Positions 40,468 to 49,780 of a DNA stretch of 64,000 nt are shown here, one piece after another (position 1 is the stretch's first letter; each line of letters opens with the position of its first letter). Source of the stretch: Branchiostoma belcheri (lineage: Eukaryota; Chordata; Leptocardii; Amphioxiformes; Branchiostomatidae); NCBI RefSeq assembly GCF_001625305.1, contig NW_017804009.1:1618293-1682292 (forward strand), in the 5' to 3' direction. The translations under genes and the position numbers were made by a program. The notes under the pieces were generated by a model, which searched no databases, was not told the origin of the DNA, and saw only the letters and a list, made by a program, of their open reading frames with translations.

Positions 40468-40964
40468 TTGGCAGTATGACTACTATAACTCTGGACATGC
40501 TGGATATGCTTGATGAGATCAAAGAAAACTTAAAGTGTGTTATATGGTAAGGCTTTTGGTTATGTTAATTATTACAATTGTTTTGGACCATAGTAATATA
40601 GATATGCCGTCTGATTCACTCTAAAGCAGGCAATTTCACAGTCTCAAATGAGCTCGCTGAATGTGACAGGAAATGACTAGACATGTTTAATTTAATGATT
40701 GTATATCAGTTCTTTGTCAGTAGTCTTATGCAAAGCCATGGTATCAATTTTGCTCATTTTCTTCTCCAAGTCTCGGCCTGCTGCAGGACCCAGTGGCATG
40801 CCCCAATGGGCACAGCTTCTGCAGGAGATGTATTTTAAGATGGCTCGAGGAGGACATGCATACCTGGTGCCCTCTGAGCAGGCAGCCATTAACTGCAGAA
40901 CAGCTGACCGTCTCTGGGCTGAGTAGGCTACTAAAAACTGCCGTGGTGAAATGCCCACATGGAG
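40468..40964 (+). CDS. RING-finger protein, first two exons
   Basis: Exon 40468-40546 (acceptor TTTTTATTGCAG; ATG at 40476) reads MTTITLDMLDMLDEIKENLK then CVI and stops at phase 2 before GTAAGG. Exon 40771-40964 begins with T after CTTCTCCAAG, completing TG|T for Cys: CLGLLQDPVACPNGHSFC, RRCILRWLEEDMHTWCPLSR, then QPLTAEQLTVSGLSRLLKTA. Zinc ligands are Cys21, Cys24, Cys34, His38, Cys41, Cys44 and Cys57; the eighth is replaced by Ser/Arg as in Nrdp1-type RINGs, where it is Asp. An E3 ubiquitin ligase role is expected. The donor GGAG|GTACTA ends the second exon in phase 1; the following exon was not found. Host gene or captured exon. Confidence 0.82.
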
Positions 40965-41164
40965 GTACTAATAATTCCAGTATACTAATTTTCTGTCATT
41001 TGAAAAGCTCCTCCTTTAAGCGCTCACGATGCCAAAATATTACCGTATCTAATTGTTGTTGACATAACAGACACATTTAACTGCGTTTGACTTGACTTTC
41101 AATCAATGTGATGTGATATATTACATTGTAGCATAGTAAACATGGTCTGGTGTACAAAAAAAAA

Positions 41165-41560
41165 CATCAGGGGAACTTGTAGGCTTTACTGACTTGGGAT
41201 CTGTCAATGAAGAAATGAACCAGTTTGAAAAGCGGTGCTGAGAACAACAACACAACACGGAAGAACAGCTGGACCTGGCAACACATGTCCTAGCATTCAT
41301 GGTCAGGGGAATATGTAGCAACCTTGAATTTGTGTTCGCGTGCTATCCCTGCCAACGTTTCTCCAGTAACCAACTCTTCCCGGAAGTGTGGGATGCTGCA
41401 GCACACTTGGAGGGAATCGGGTTCCATGTCAGAGCGTTTGTGTCGGATGGGGCATCACCCAATCGGACTCGGGGGTGTGTTAGAAGTAATTGGTTCGACT
41501 TCACCTTTGACCCCAAGGATGTTCAACTCTTCTCGGGGCCTCCTTCTCGAGAAGAGTGGT
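41165..41560 (+). mobile_element. P-element (THAP9-like) transposase fragment
   Basis: GFTDLGSVNEEMNQFEKRC, then after an in-frame TGA EEQLDLATHVLAFMVRGICS, NLEFVFACYPCQRFSSNQLF, PEVWDAAAHLEGIGFHVRAF and VSDGASPNRTRGC. This is the RNase H start of P-element transposases, with the first catalytic Asp in 'SDGASPNR'. The last 70 residues of the frame (to 41764) are unlike any P element and read WFDFTFDPKDVQLFSGPPSR. The THAP finger is missing. Confidence 0.8.
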
Positions 41561-41922
41561 TTGTTTTGATACAGCGCGTCCGACTTTTCCGAAAGCTTGA
41601 CAACGATACTGCAACACTACCAAGGCCATTATCTTTTTTCACTTCGACTGCTGTCATCATCCAACAACAGGCAGGTGAGGGAATTGGAAGGTTTCAGGAG
41701 GATTGGCAATTCCTTAATAACAATACCATTGTAAAGAGTATGGAATGTAGAAGTGGACAGAGATAAGCCATTAATAAAGCATGCAATTTGTTATTTTGGA
41801 GTCTTTACTACTAAAGTTGAAAAAGGTATTCTTTATAGTAAAACCACTTAATGAAGAAATTGATAATTGGATATGTTGCTTTTTATTCACAAATGACGTG
41901 ACAAAAGATAATATCATTTCAG

Positions 41923-43736
41923 GGAGTGGCTCATCCTTCCTAAGGTCCTGTTCCAGGACTGGGTGAGGGAGGGCACCGTCATTCGGCTGGATGTGCGGCA
42001 CTGGCTGCATCGATGGGATGCGGTCGTCATAAAACAGAGCCACGCCAAGTACGGGACGTTCATGAGTGCTCTGGCAGGAGCAGTCCTCGCCCACAACAGG
42101 GACGATATGCTGCTCCTGGTCAGGGCAGTGCGGCCTGGAGACCCAGGCAGCTACTCCGAGTACAGCGACGAACAGATGATCAGCTTCACCAAACCGTACC
42201 AAATCAAGTCATACGTGAGGGGTGACACTAGAGGAGTTGAGGTATGTTTTTACTTTAAAGAAATCTATGCAAAAATAACATGATGCATCCACCATCTTTG
42301 TAGTAAATTAGAATACAATCTTACGTTGACGGCATCCACCAGTTCAAGTCTGCGGAGGCAGTCGACGCACACTGAGCAACTGCAAGCAAGCATCTCAGCT
42401 GCATCTCGTACACGTGCCAAAGCCCCGGAAAACTGCTCGTGAGTCAACACCATCCACTGGAGCTGGAAAAACGAGGCCTTGACAACAGGGGCAGGAAAGC
42501 CACTCTCGTCCAGAGACTGGTACAAGAACTGGGAAGTGATGAGGTATGTGTCAAAGATAAACATCGATATTTCAAACTAGTAAAACAAGTTATTTTCATT
42601 GACACAGATTCACTACAGTTGATATTTGTGTATATATGATTACTCAGTGCTTCACTGTGAGTACATTATCATAGTCATCATAATTGGTCGACCATACATT
42701 GCATAGCTGCACATTAAAGTACTATTTTTGCACAGATCCCACTGCCACCAGATGATGAGACTGATGAAGATAACCCAATACTCCTTGTGGACAACATTGT
42801 CTCACTCTGGAAAGTAAGTGTGTTGAAAGATTCAGTTTTGTAATAATAACATATAATATTTGATGTCATAGATTATAGATGGAGTATGTCCCCTATGATC
42901 CATTAACTATTTGCATATCAATCTTTATAGGACTTTGAGGTTCTTGCAAGTGCTGCAAAAGCAAGGCCCGGTGGACCAGGGTACCTAGCCCTGCCACATT
43001 CCTCGCGAAAGCAAGGAAATGGGGCAAGTTTTACCGACAGGTCACCTTTGATGAGGTTAGTATTACATGTAAGACTTTCTTTATACGTTGTCAAGAAAAC
43101 TGTTTTAGAAATAATATGACAAAAACTGCTACACTATCCTTACATTCTACCTTCTTCCATTTTTCCTGTTTGCAGCATGTAACACCGTACAGTCTACCAC
43201 GTACCAACGTTTCTCTCACTGTACAACCACATCAACGACATGTCATGTGAGAGTGTCGAGCAGGTATGTTTTGCATTTGAACATGGTGATAAAGTAACTT
43301 GAAAAATGTCAACATAGGTAAACTATACAATCTATAGTTGATTGGTCCTACAATATCCTTTTGAAATAGGAATGCATCTGATATGTGTATGTGCATGTAC
43401 ATGCATTTGAAGAATGATACACTTCACTTAACATTGTTTATTTCTTCTCAGAAAAACCACATGCAGAATAAACGATTGCACCAGAGTAGCCAAAAGCGTG
43501 GAAGAGGAAGCACGTGGACGAAACAGGTAGGCCTGCAGTGCTTCTCACCACCAAGTCCTGTACAAATCAAAGAAATGCATATTGTAATGGCTATTTCATC
43601 ATCACAATGTTACTATTTGCATTTATTCAGGTCATGGAGTATGAGAACAGAGCTCTTTTCGGAATCCTTCACAACCTGAACAGAGAGAAGGCATGCCTTG
43701 GCCCCAATTCTGCTTCACGAAGAGCTGGTTTGCAAG
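41923..43736 (+). pseudogene. Spliced element gene with SAP-like exon
   Basis: Exon 41923-42241: EWLILPKVLFQDWVREGTVI, RLDVRHWLHRWDAVVIKQSH, AKYGTFMSALAGAVLAHNRD, as in HMGXB3-related/DUF6729-type proteins ('RLD..H.MRR...SHPLY..F...LS..I...D'). About 42392-42543: a SAP-like helix-turn-helix, LELEKRGLDNRGRKATLVQR. Then 42736-42813 (26 codons), 42931-43055, 43176-43263 (FLSLYNHINDMSCESVEQ), 43452-43526 (KNHMQNKRLHQSSQKRGRGS) and 43631-43736 (VMEYENRALFGILHNLNREK). Most joins are phase 0; two exons are one base off a whole number of codons, so the gene is decayed. SAP modules bind DNA, giving a plausible role in target or end recognition. Confidence 0.55.
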
Positions 43737-44094
43737 GTATGACAGATATAGAATATGATGTTTATTTGCTACAAAATGTGGCATCTTTTAGCTGTACATT
43801 GTATAACCACAACAGAAACGTCTCTGACATAGCTGTGAGTCAATCTCAGACATAATATTGCCACTTCAGAAGGTGTTTATATAATTTTAAAGTACTGAAA
43901 TTAAAGACAAAAGGCACTTGAAGAAGGTGTCAAAGCTCCAGGTAGACGAAAGTGGTGTGAATTTAATGTTAATCAGTAAAAATTAGAATAGAAGTGATAT
44001 TTGACAATTAAAATAACTACCTTGTCAAAATCTCTGTGGGGAAGGGGGTGGTAAGGCTGGCCTTGTTGGTATATATATATATATATATATGCAT
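43737..44094. other. No gene; TA microsatellite
   Basis: A (TA)n run at 44071-44091 precedes the Helitron scrap; otherwise A/T-rich DNA. Confidence 0.5.
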
Positions 44095-44468
44095 GCATCA
44101 TGTACATCACAAGCTACATGTTGAAGTCAGAAAGAAGCATGAGTGAGTTATTGAAGGAAGTCGCTGCGGAAAGTATGGGGGGAGATGTGAAATAAAATTT
44201 AGATACGGCGTGGTTGGTTGCCCATCACGCCCTCAAGACCAATGCTTTGCTCTACTCGAAGTGGAAGTTTATCCGCTCGGGAACATGTCCGAGGAACAAC
44301 TGTGATGGGTACGAAACATGGGTGGAGGGTTTCATCAGATGGGTAATGTCAGATTTCCGTATCAACAAGCACATGGTCATCTATGGTATCGTGCCAACCT
44401 CCAGGCCTAAGTGTAAGAAAGATATCATTCATGTCATTGCTGTCTTTAGGACTCTTCCTTGAGGATAT
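44095..44468 (+). mobile_element. Helitron scrap joined to LINE scrap, copy 1
   Basis: Bases 44095-44200 encode [20 protein letters not shown] (Helitron) and are fused, after a loss of about 150 bases relative to copy 2, to a LINE C-terminal piece (AWLVAHHALKTNALLYSKWK, SGTCPRNNCDGYE). Copy 2 of both lies 0.8-1 kb downstream in the same order, so this is a local tandem duplication. Confidence 0.65.
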
Positions 44469-44499
44469 GCTGGACAGCTGCGCTCTGCTCTTGATCTCT

Positions 44500-44818
44500 T
44501 CAAAACGTGGATGGCCGACGCAACACCCCTACTTGACTCCAACCTGCCACCAGTCTTCAACACGGCATCCGGACCCGTCAGCCCCGTGAAGGATGAAGTC
44601 TATACTGCCCTTTACGCAGCAACATCAGAGAACATCAAACGAATGACAACACAAGCTTTGGAGGTGGCCCTGGCCAACATTATTGTTGTCCTGGAAAGGA
44701 GATTCAAGGACCAATTCCATGGCAGGCTTGCCAACACCAACGACCCGACCTTGAGAGAAGAAACTGCTAACATGGCAAAGAGCAATAAGAGAGGGGAGAA
44801 CGACTTCGGGTATTATTG
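44500..44818 (+). mobile_element. Transposase-like C-terminal block, unassigned family
   Basis: LFKTWMADATPLLDSNLPPV, then TSENIKRMTTQALEVALANI and IVVLERRFKDQF and GENDFGYY. I recall a block 'P.L......PPVF......ALE..L....VV.ERQ..D.LPGG......F.D' from uncharacterised spliced element proteins of aquatic animals. The final 'ERDFG' motif is GENDFG here. Confidence 0.45.
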
Positions 44819-44844
44819 ATATAACCCAGACGTTCTACGAGTTT

Positions 44845-45090
44845 GGAAGGCCAATATGAATATTCAATGTATCCTAGATGTATATGCCTGTATCATGTAC
44901 ATCACGAGCTATATGTTGAAGTCAGAAAGAAGAATGAGTGAATTATTGAAGAAAGTCGTTGCGGAAAGTATGGGGGAAGATGTGAAAGAAAACTTGGGTC
45001 AACTTTTCTCAACAACAGGAAGCTGCTTTCAGGGTGATTTCTTTGCCACACTGAAAAAGGCAGGTCAACAAGTTGCATTAAGTAAATAGA
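44845..45090 (+). mobile_element. Helitron helicase-region fragment, copy 2
   Basis: [40 protein letters not shown] and [20 protein letters not shown] match the part of the Helitron protein between the Rep and Pif1-helicase domains ('VL..W.AN.D.Q...D.YAC..YI..Y..K......LL'). After LFSTTGS the sequence changes to a block shared with 46.26-46.37 kb. Confidence 0.75.
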
Positions 45091-45164
45091 GCAACCAAAG
45101 AGAAACGTGTCTCCATACTAAAGCCTAAAAATGGTCTGCAGGGCATGCCTGCTGGAAAACAGAC
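45091..45164. repeat. Part of a 117-bp block also at 46256-46372
   Basis: Bases 45031-45148 and 46256-46372 share GCAACCAAAGAGAAACGTGT and AATGGTCTGCAGGGCATG among others, at about 88% identity. One frame reads ATKEKRVSILKPKNGLQGM. The block's source element is unknown. Confidence 0.75.
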
Positions 45165-45475
45165 TCAAAGATACGGCGTGGCTTGTTGCCCATCACGCCC
45201 TCAAGACCAATGCTTTTCTCTACTCGAAGTGGAAGTTTATCCGCTCGGGCACATGTCCGAGGAACAACTGTGATGGGTACGAAACGATGGGTCACGCGAT
45301 GTGGTCCTGTAAGTGTTGCTCACATGGACATTGGTGGAGGGTTTCATCAGGAGATGTCAGATTTCCGTATCAACAAACACATGGTCATCTATGGTATCGT
45401 GCCAACCCCCAGCCCTAAGTGTAAGAAAGATATCATTTATGTCATTGCTGTCTTTAGGACTCTTCCTTGAGGATA
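45165..45475 (+). mobile_element. LINE ORF2 C-terminal fragment, copy 2
   Basis: DTAWLVAHHALKTNAFLYSK, WKFIRSGTCPRNNCDGYETM and GHAMWSC fit the cysteine motif at the end of an L1/Tx1-like ORF2 ('A.LL.HGAL......LY..K.....CPR.C...ET..H..W.C'). Copy 1 at 44.2 kb lacks the GHAMWSC part. Downstream bases to 45475 are shared by both copies. Confidence 0.65.
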
Positions 45476-45479
45476 TGCA

Positions 45480-45960
45480 AGATGCTGTCAGGGAGGGGGG
45501 GTGGAGAAAGGTTGCTAAAGTTGTACAAAGTGGCCCTGCTGTATTACTACGCATATGGTCACACACAGTATGCATACAGCACCTTGCTACTGACTGTACA
45601 GGTCAATGCAATTCTGAGACCTGCGAAAGCCCACAGGCTTACATGGAATCGGTTCTTCAACAGGAAGGGAGGAAAGGGCAAGAACATCCCTTTGGATCTG
45701 CGCCTCGAACACCTAAACAACTTTCTAAAGTCTTTTTTGGGGCCAAATTTGACTGAGCGCAGTGCTGACAGAATCAGTAAATCACTTGGTTGTCTAAAAG
45801 AGATCCTCCTGCACACAGATAAAGAGCTAGGGGTTGTGAACCCTTCTGGGTATCACCACAGTGCCAGCCTAACCCAGGATTATCCACTCACTGGTAGCAG
45901 TTCTCAGGGAGGCAGATTTGTTCACTTTTTCTGCCGGTAGGTCATTCACTGCTTTCTCTG
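45480..45960 (+). mobile_element. DUF6589-like protein segment
   Basis: The frame reads GHTQYAYSTLLLTVQVNAIL, AKAHRLTWNRFFNRKGGKGK, NIPLDLRLEHLNNFLKSFLG, LTERSADRISKSLGCLKEIL and GYHHSASLTQDYPL. This matches the conserved C-terminal part of DUF6589 proteins ('Y...L.....LL....A..L.WNRF.N..GG.G.NIP.DLRMEHLN'), which are widespread, uncharacterised and transposon-associated. After a slip FTFSAGRSFTAFSDFDRN continues the domain to 45960, where integrase-like sequence begins at once. Confidence 0.68.
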
Positions 45961-45965
45961 ACTTT

Positions 45966-46260
45966 GACAGAAATCTGTCAGAAACGTGCGAATTGAGCGG
46001 TTGTGGGACTACATTGCACCAATCATTTCAAGGACCTCTTTAAGGGTTTTGAACGAGAAGGTATTGTAGATACATTATCCGACTTGGACATCTTTGCACT
46101 TTATTCTGTATACATACCAGTACCACTCATCAACTCAGCACTAGAAAACTGTAGAAATTGGTGGGATGAACACCCCATCCAGACATCAAATTACATGTCC
46201 CCCAACGAGCTTAGAAGAATCGGATACGACCTACACCGAATAGGGGCTCAATACAAGGGT
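45966..46260 (+). mobile_element. Integrase-like relic, copy 2
   Basis: RIERLWDYI (the 'RIERLWRD' phrase of the animal integrase-like family) is followed in another frame by HFKDLFKGFEREGIVDTLSD, LDIFALYSVYIP and WWDEHPIQTSNYMSPNEL. About 90% of bases agree with copy 1 at 38.33-38.58 kb. Broken and incomplete. Confidence 0.6.
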
Positions 46261-46479
46261 GCTTTCTTTGCCACTAAAAAAGGCAAGTCGACAAGTTGTG
46301 TTTGTAAATAGTGCAACCAAAGAGAAACGTGTCTCCATACTTAAGCCTAGAAATGGTCTGCAGGGCATGGCAGATGATGATGAAAACATCCAACACCAAG
46401 AACGTTCTACGTAGCTGTATTACCTCGGGTACACAGAGTTGACAGATGTGCAACTCCACACACTGGAGAACCCTATCGG

Positions 46480-46960
46480 ACCCCTGACCAGAGGATCGGT
46501 CATCCTCGTCCTCCTCCTCCCAGGTGCCATCAGGTGCATTCAGCCATCATAGCTGCCAGGAGGCTTATGTCTCCATTTTCTTGTTCTTGTAATAGTAATA
46601 AACCATTCTACATCACAGGGTGGTACCACTGCTGAAGGAAGGACGACAAGTGAAGACAGAAGTGGATATGCGCGGCCAGCTGTCCCGTCTTCCTTCTCTG
46701 CAGCCTGCTAGCAACCATGGAATCTTGGATGGTCCAGGCCAGCTATCCAGCCTTCCTCCGCATCCTCCCAGGTGCCATCGCAGGGTGGTACCACTGCTGA
46801 AGAAAGGACGACAGGTGAAGACAGAAGTGGATCGTCGTGGCCAGCTGTCCCCTCGTCCTCCTCCTGCTGGCAACCACGGAATCTCGGCCTTCCTCCGCAT
46901 CCTGCTCCTCGTCATCCCAGGTGCTATTTCTACTACATGCTGCGTCTGGTCTGGGTGTCT
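46480..46960 (+). repeat. Relatives of the 102-bp minisatellite
   Basis: AGAGGATCGGTCATCCTCGTC at 46491 equals the edge of the array at 39.25 kb. CACAGGGTGGTACCACTGCT recurs at 46615 and 46781, in units of 166 bases enlarged by CTGGCAACCATGGAATCTYG. This forms, with the integrase-like piece, a duplicated pair of loci (38.3-39.8 and 46.0-47.0 kb). Confidence 0.8.
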
Positions 46961-47579
46961 CGCTTGAGCGGCGCCCTGGTCTTCCGAGGAAGCGAAGTGA
47001 AGCTCAGTCTCACCTTGTTCTTTGACAGTATCAGTTCTACACGGTCTCATTATCTTGATTTGTTTGAGGAATTCGAATCTCAGGAAAACAATCGGAGAAA
47101 CTATGAACGCCAACCCCGGAGGTGAGCTTGATTATATTTCTAGTATCGTTTGCTACACAGTTTGATTATCTTGTCAAACTAATGTCTGGACTGGGGGTCG
47201 GACAGAAAGGACGGTAGAAGGCACAAACAGGGCCCCATAGTCGTCATCTGCCCTCCCAAATGGCGCTGGGCGGATATTTGCGCGTACGATAAGGTATCCG
47301 AAAACGTCTAAATATCATCGAACATAAAATGTCTTTAGAGTTGTACTTACTTGATAAGTGGGTTGAACAGCCCGTGGTTAAGGACTGACATTACTTTATT
47401 ACACGGAAATAAAGTATCATTCATTCATTCATTCATTTTAACCTCTAGCAACGACTTAACACGGCATTTCGGATCATAAGTAGCACATAACATTGAAACT
47501 GGCCAGGTCGAAAAAGTACAGAAGGGGCCCGGGGTCGACGAGACGGCTGGGGCTGTGTGAGCTGAATATCACATCCTCT
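46961..47579 (+). other. Unassigned exon-like end and LINE tail
   Basis: A frame ends at a donor-like GGAG|GTGAGC (47121), reading YLDLFEEFESQENNRRNYER. GGAAATAAAGTATCATTCATTCATTCATTC at 47405-47434 is a LINE 3' tail. Nothing else is recognised. Confidence 0.4.
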
Positions 47580-47741
47580 GTTCAAAGCAACGTTGTACTT
47601 CACATTACAGACTTCCAAGAAGGGGGCTACGATCACAACAGAAACTTGGGCGAAAAGAGGAAACAAGCAAACCGGGAAAAATGAACGTTGGTGCGTCACC
47701 ACGGAAGCCGCTTCGTCTAGGGACCGACCGAAGTCAGAAAA
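47580..47741 (+). repeat. Duplicated block, copy 1 (copy 2 at 48143-48314)
   Basis: CTTCACATTACAGACTTCCA, GGAAACAAGCAAACCGGG and GCCGCTTCGTCTAGGGACCG occur in both copies, about 90% alike over 165 bases, 560 bases apart. One frame reads VVLHITDFQEGGYDHNRNLG, GEKRKQANREK. It could be a LINE ORF1 remnant or LTR piece; not assigned. Confidence 0.8.
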
Positions 47742-48142
47742 ACAGCAGGAAGTAACCAGATCTCTCAGATAAAGTTCGGTTTAACCATTTTAGTAACCTT
47801 AACATTCGACAGACAACAACGGTAATATGGATGCCCCAGACACTGATTCCGTGGACACTTCTTTCTCCTCTGCCACTACTATGGAGGATTCTATGTTGAA
47901 CTCTCCTATAACAGAGAAAGAATTGGACACAGCGATGTCCAACTTAAAAAAAAAAAAAGTCAAGTTGTGACGATATGGTTATAAACGAAATGCTTAAGTG
48001 CGGGAAGCCAATCATTAAACCTCTTTCATTAAGAAAACTCTTTTACGCAGGAAAGATGAACTGCTAACAAGTTGAGACAAGACAGTTTTGAACCATTATA
48101 TAGCGATAGCCGTTAGGATGTCTGGGGCAGCAGAATAGCTTC
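47742..48142. other. No gene recognised
   Basis: A short frame from ATG 47828 (MDAPDTDSVDTSFSSATTME) is acidic and Ser/Thr-rich, typical of element N-termini; it is closed by an A12 tract near 47950. Confidence 0.3.
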
Positions 48143-48314
48143 TGTTCAAAGTAACGTTGTACTTCACATTACCGACTTCCAAGAAGGAGGCTACGCTCGC
48201 AACAGAAACTTGGGCGAAGAGAGGAAACAAGCAAACCGGGGAAAAAATTAACGTTGGTGTGTACTTGCAGTCACCAAGGAAGCCGCTTCGTCTAGGGACC
48301 GACCGAACAGTGTA
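48143..48314 (+). repeat. Duplicated block, copy 2
   Basis: Counterpart of 47580-47741; it has a nine-base insertion (GTACTTGCA) in the GTTGGTG...CACC region. Confidence 0.8.
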
Positions 48315-48354
48315 GAGAAGCAAAATTCTGGAGGTTTGCACTATATTGTAAATT

Positions 48355-48520
48355 TGACACGACAAACTGGATTCAAGCATTATATACAACAATTTTTAGA
48401 GTTGTATTGTAAAAATGTAATGATTTTATTGCCACAATATGTTTTTATACAATGTACGGGACATGTAATTCAGCCTTCGGGCTGTGAGGTGTTTCAAATA
48501 AAACCCGCATTATTATAATT
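48355..48520 (+). mobile_element. LINE 3' end with CAGCCTTCGGGCTG hairpin
   Basis: A short coding remnant (GFKHYIQQFLELYCKNV) is followed by ATGTAATTCAGCCTTCGGGCTG (hairpin at 48471-48484) and AAATAAAACC. The hairpin plus AATAAA-like tail is typical for CR1-like LINEs. Confidence 0.55.
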
Positions 48521-48644
48521 TATTCTCTGATGAATCATAATATCCACTTCTGGAGTGGAGTGTTCCTTTAATGTGGGACTTGTGGCTATGTGTGAATGTT
48601 TTGCAACTATTTAACTATTGATTATATATATTTACTCATTTTAG

Positions 48645-48826
48645 ACCTGCTGAAAACACTGGACGGGTTTGTAGGCCTGATGCCCCTAAAGGTTCATCTG
48701 GAGAACTTTGCGAAGTCCGTCTTCATGAAAAGGAAGTGTGGCAGGCAGATAGGGCGGCAGGGGATGCACATGGTCTTTGTGGACAACCCCGGGACGGGGA
48801 CACCTCATTGGCAACAGCCTTGACAG
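48645..48826 (+). pseudogene. CbxX/SpoVK-like AAA+ ATPase exon
   Basis: Between the acceptor TCATTTTAG (ends 48644) and donor TTGACAG|GTATGT the frame reads LLKTLDGFVGLMPLKVHLEN, FAKSVFMKRKCGRQIGRQGM and HMVFVDNPGTG. The order L.G..G...VK..L......R...G......HMVF.GNPGTGK is that of CbxX/CfqX (SpoVK) AAA+ proteins. Just after GTG one base appears lost: the other frame then gives TSLATALT, so Walker A would be GTGKTSLA. Members in animals are often joined to ankyrin repeats; none are seen here. Only one exon is present in the window. Confidence 0.6.
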
Positions 48827-49485
48827 GTATGTATGGTTAATCTTGGCTCACTCTTGTATATAGCAGAAAAACCAGAGATCACAATACCAAATGTTGGGAA
48901 TAAAAACCGAGGCGATAACACCTTCATTGAAAACCTTTCGAACACGACCAAAACTGTGAAACCTACTCAAAGCACACATCACCGATCGACAACGCCGCCA
49001 GGCTGCGACATTTTCCGACATACCTCGCCGGCCCGGCCTTCAGTTTTTACGCTGAACTGCCTGATGCTACCCGGGCCGACCTCGCACAGCAGCCTAGAGC
49101 AACCTAATTTTTGTTATGAGATTCCCGATTTAGAACATGAATTGCTCAACTACTGTGAAATATTGTTTCGTGTGCCCAGAAACTGAACTGTTAATGCTTC
49201 TATAATGGGCGAGCTAGGAATATTCCCATTGTATATAGACACCCAAACCATAAATGCAAAATCATAAAATGTATAAAAGTATTTTGGCCACTCTTTTTCG
49301 GTCCGAGCTGTCTATTGTGTTTCAATCCATGCAGCCAGTTTCGCTCGCATATTTTTTTTTAATCCTCTGGTGTGTTTCCTTGCCTTCAACAGCTCAGAAT
49401 AGAGGTTGCAAAATATGAGTATGGCGGACTTCCTACTCTCCGTGCTGTTCCTGAACGGGAACGTTCAGTGTCTCAGCAACACTGA
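48827..49485. other. No gene recognised
   Basis: A 117-residue frame at 48833-49186 crosses the donor of the previous exon and shows no domain. The base composition is ordinary. Confidence 0.3.
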
Positions 49486-49780
49486 CGGACGTGGACGTGG
49501 CCTGCAGGCACCCGGTGGCGGACGTGGCCTGCAGGCGCCCGGTGACGGACGTGGCCTTCAGGCGCCCGGTGACGGACGTGGACTGCAGGCGCCCGGTGAC
49601 GGACGTGGCCTGCAGGCGCCCGGTGACGGACGTGGACCTGGCCTGCAGGCGCCCGGTGACGGACGTACGTGGACGTGGCCTTCAGGCGCCCGGTGACGGA
49701 CGTGGACGTGGTCTGCAGGCGCCCGGTGACGGACGTGGACGTGGTCTGCAGGCGCCCGGTGGCGGACCTGGCCAGCTGGA
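49486..49780 (+). repeat. 27-bp coding minisatellite, about ten copies
   Basis: Units such as GACGGACGTGGCCTGCAGGC plus GCCCGGT recur at 27-base steps, some lengthened to 30-33 by an extra GGACGT. The frame from 49406 encodes GDGRGLQAP nonapeptides after a short start with a hydrophobic stretch (MADFLLSVLFLNGNVQCLS), which could be a signal peptide. Two frames stay open across the array. A secreted Gly/Arg-rich repeat protein is possible but not shown. Confidence 0.85.

Noticed and set aside
48833-49186. 117-residue frame after the AAA+ exon
   Set aside because: It begins inside the splice donor region and has no domain; likely intronic.
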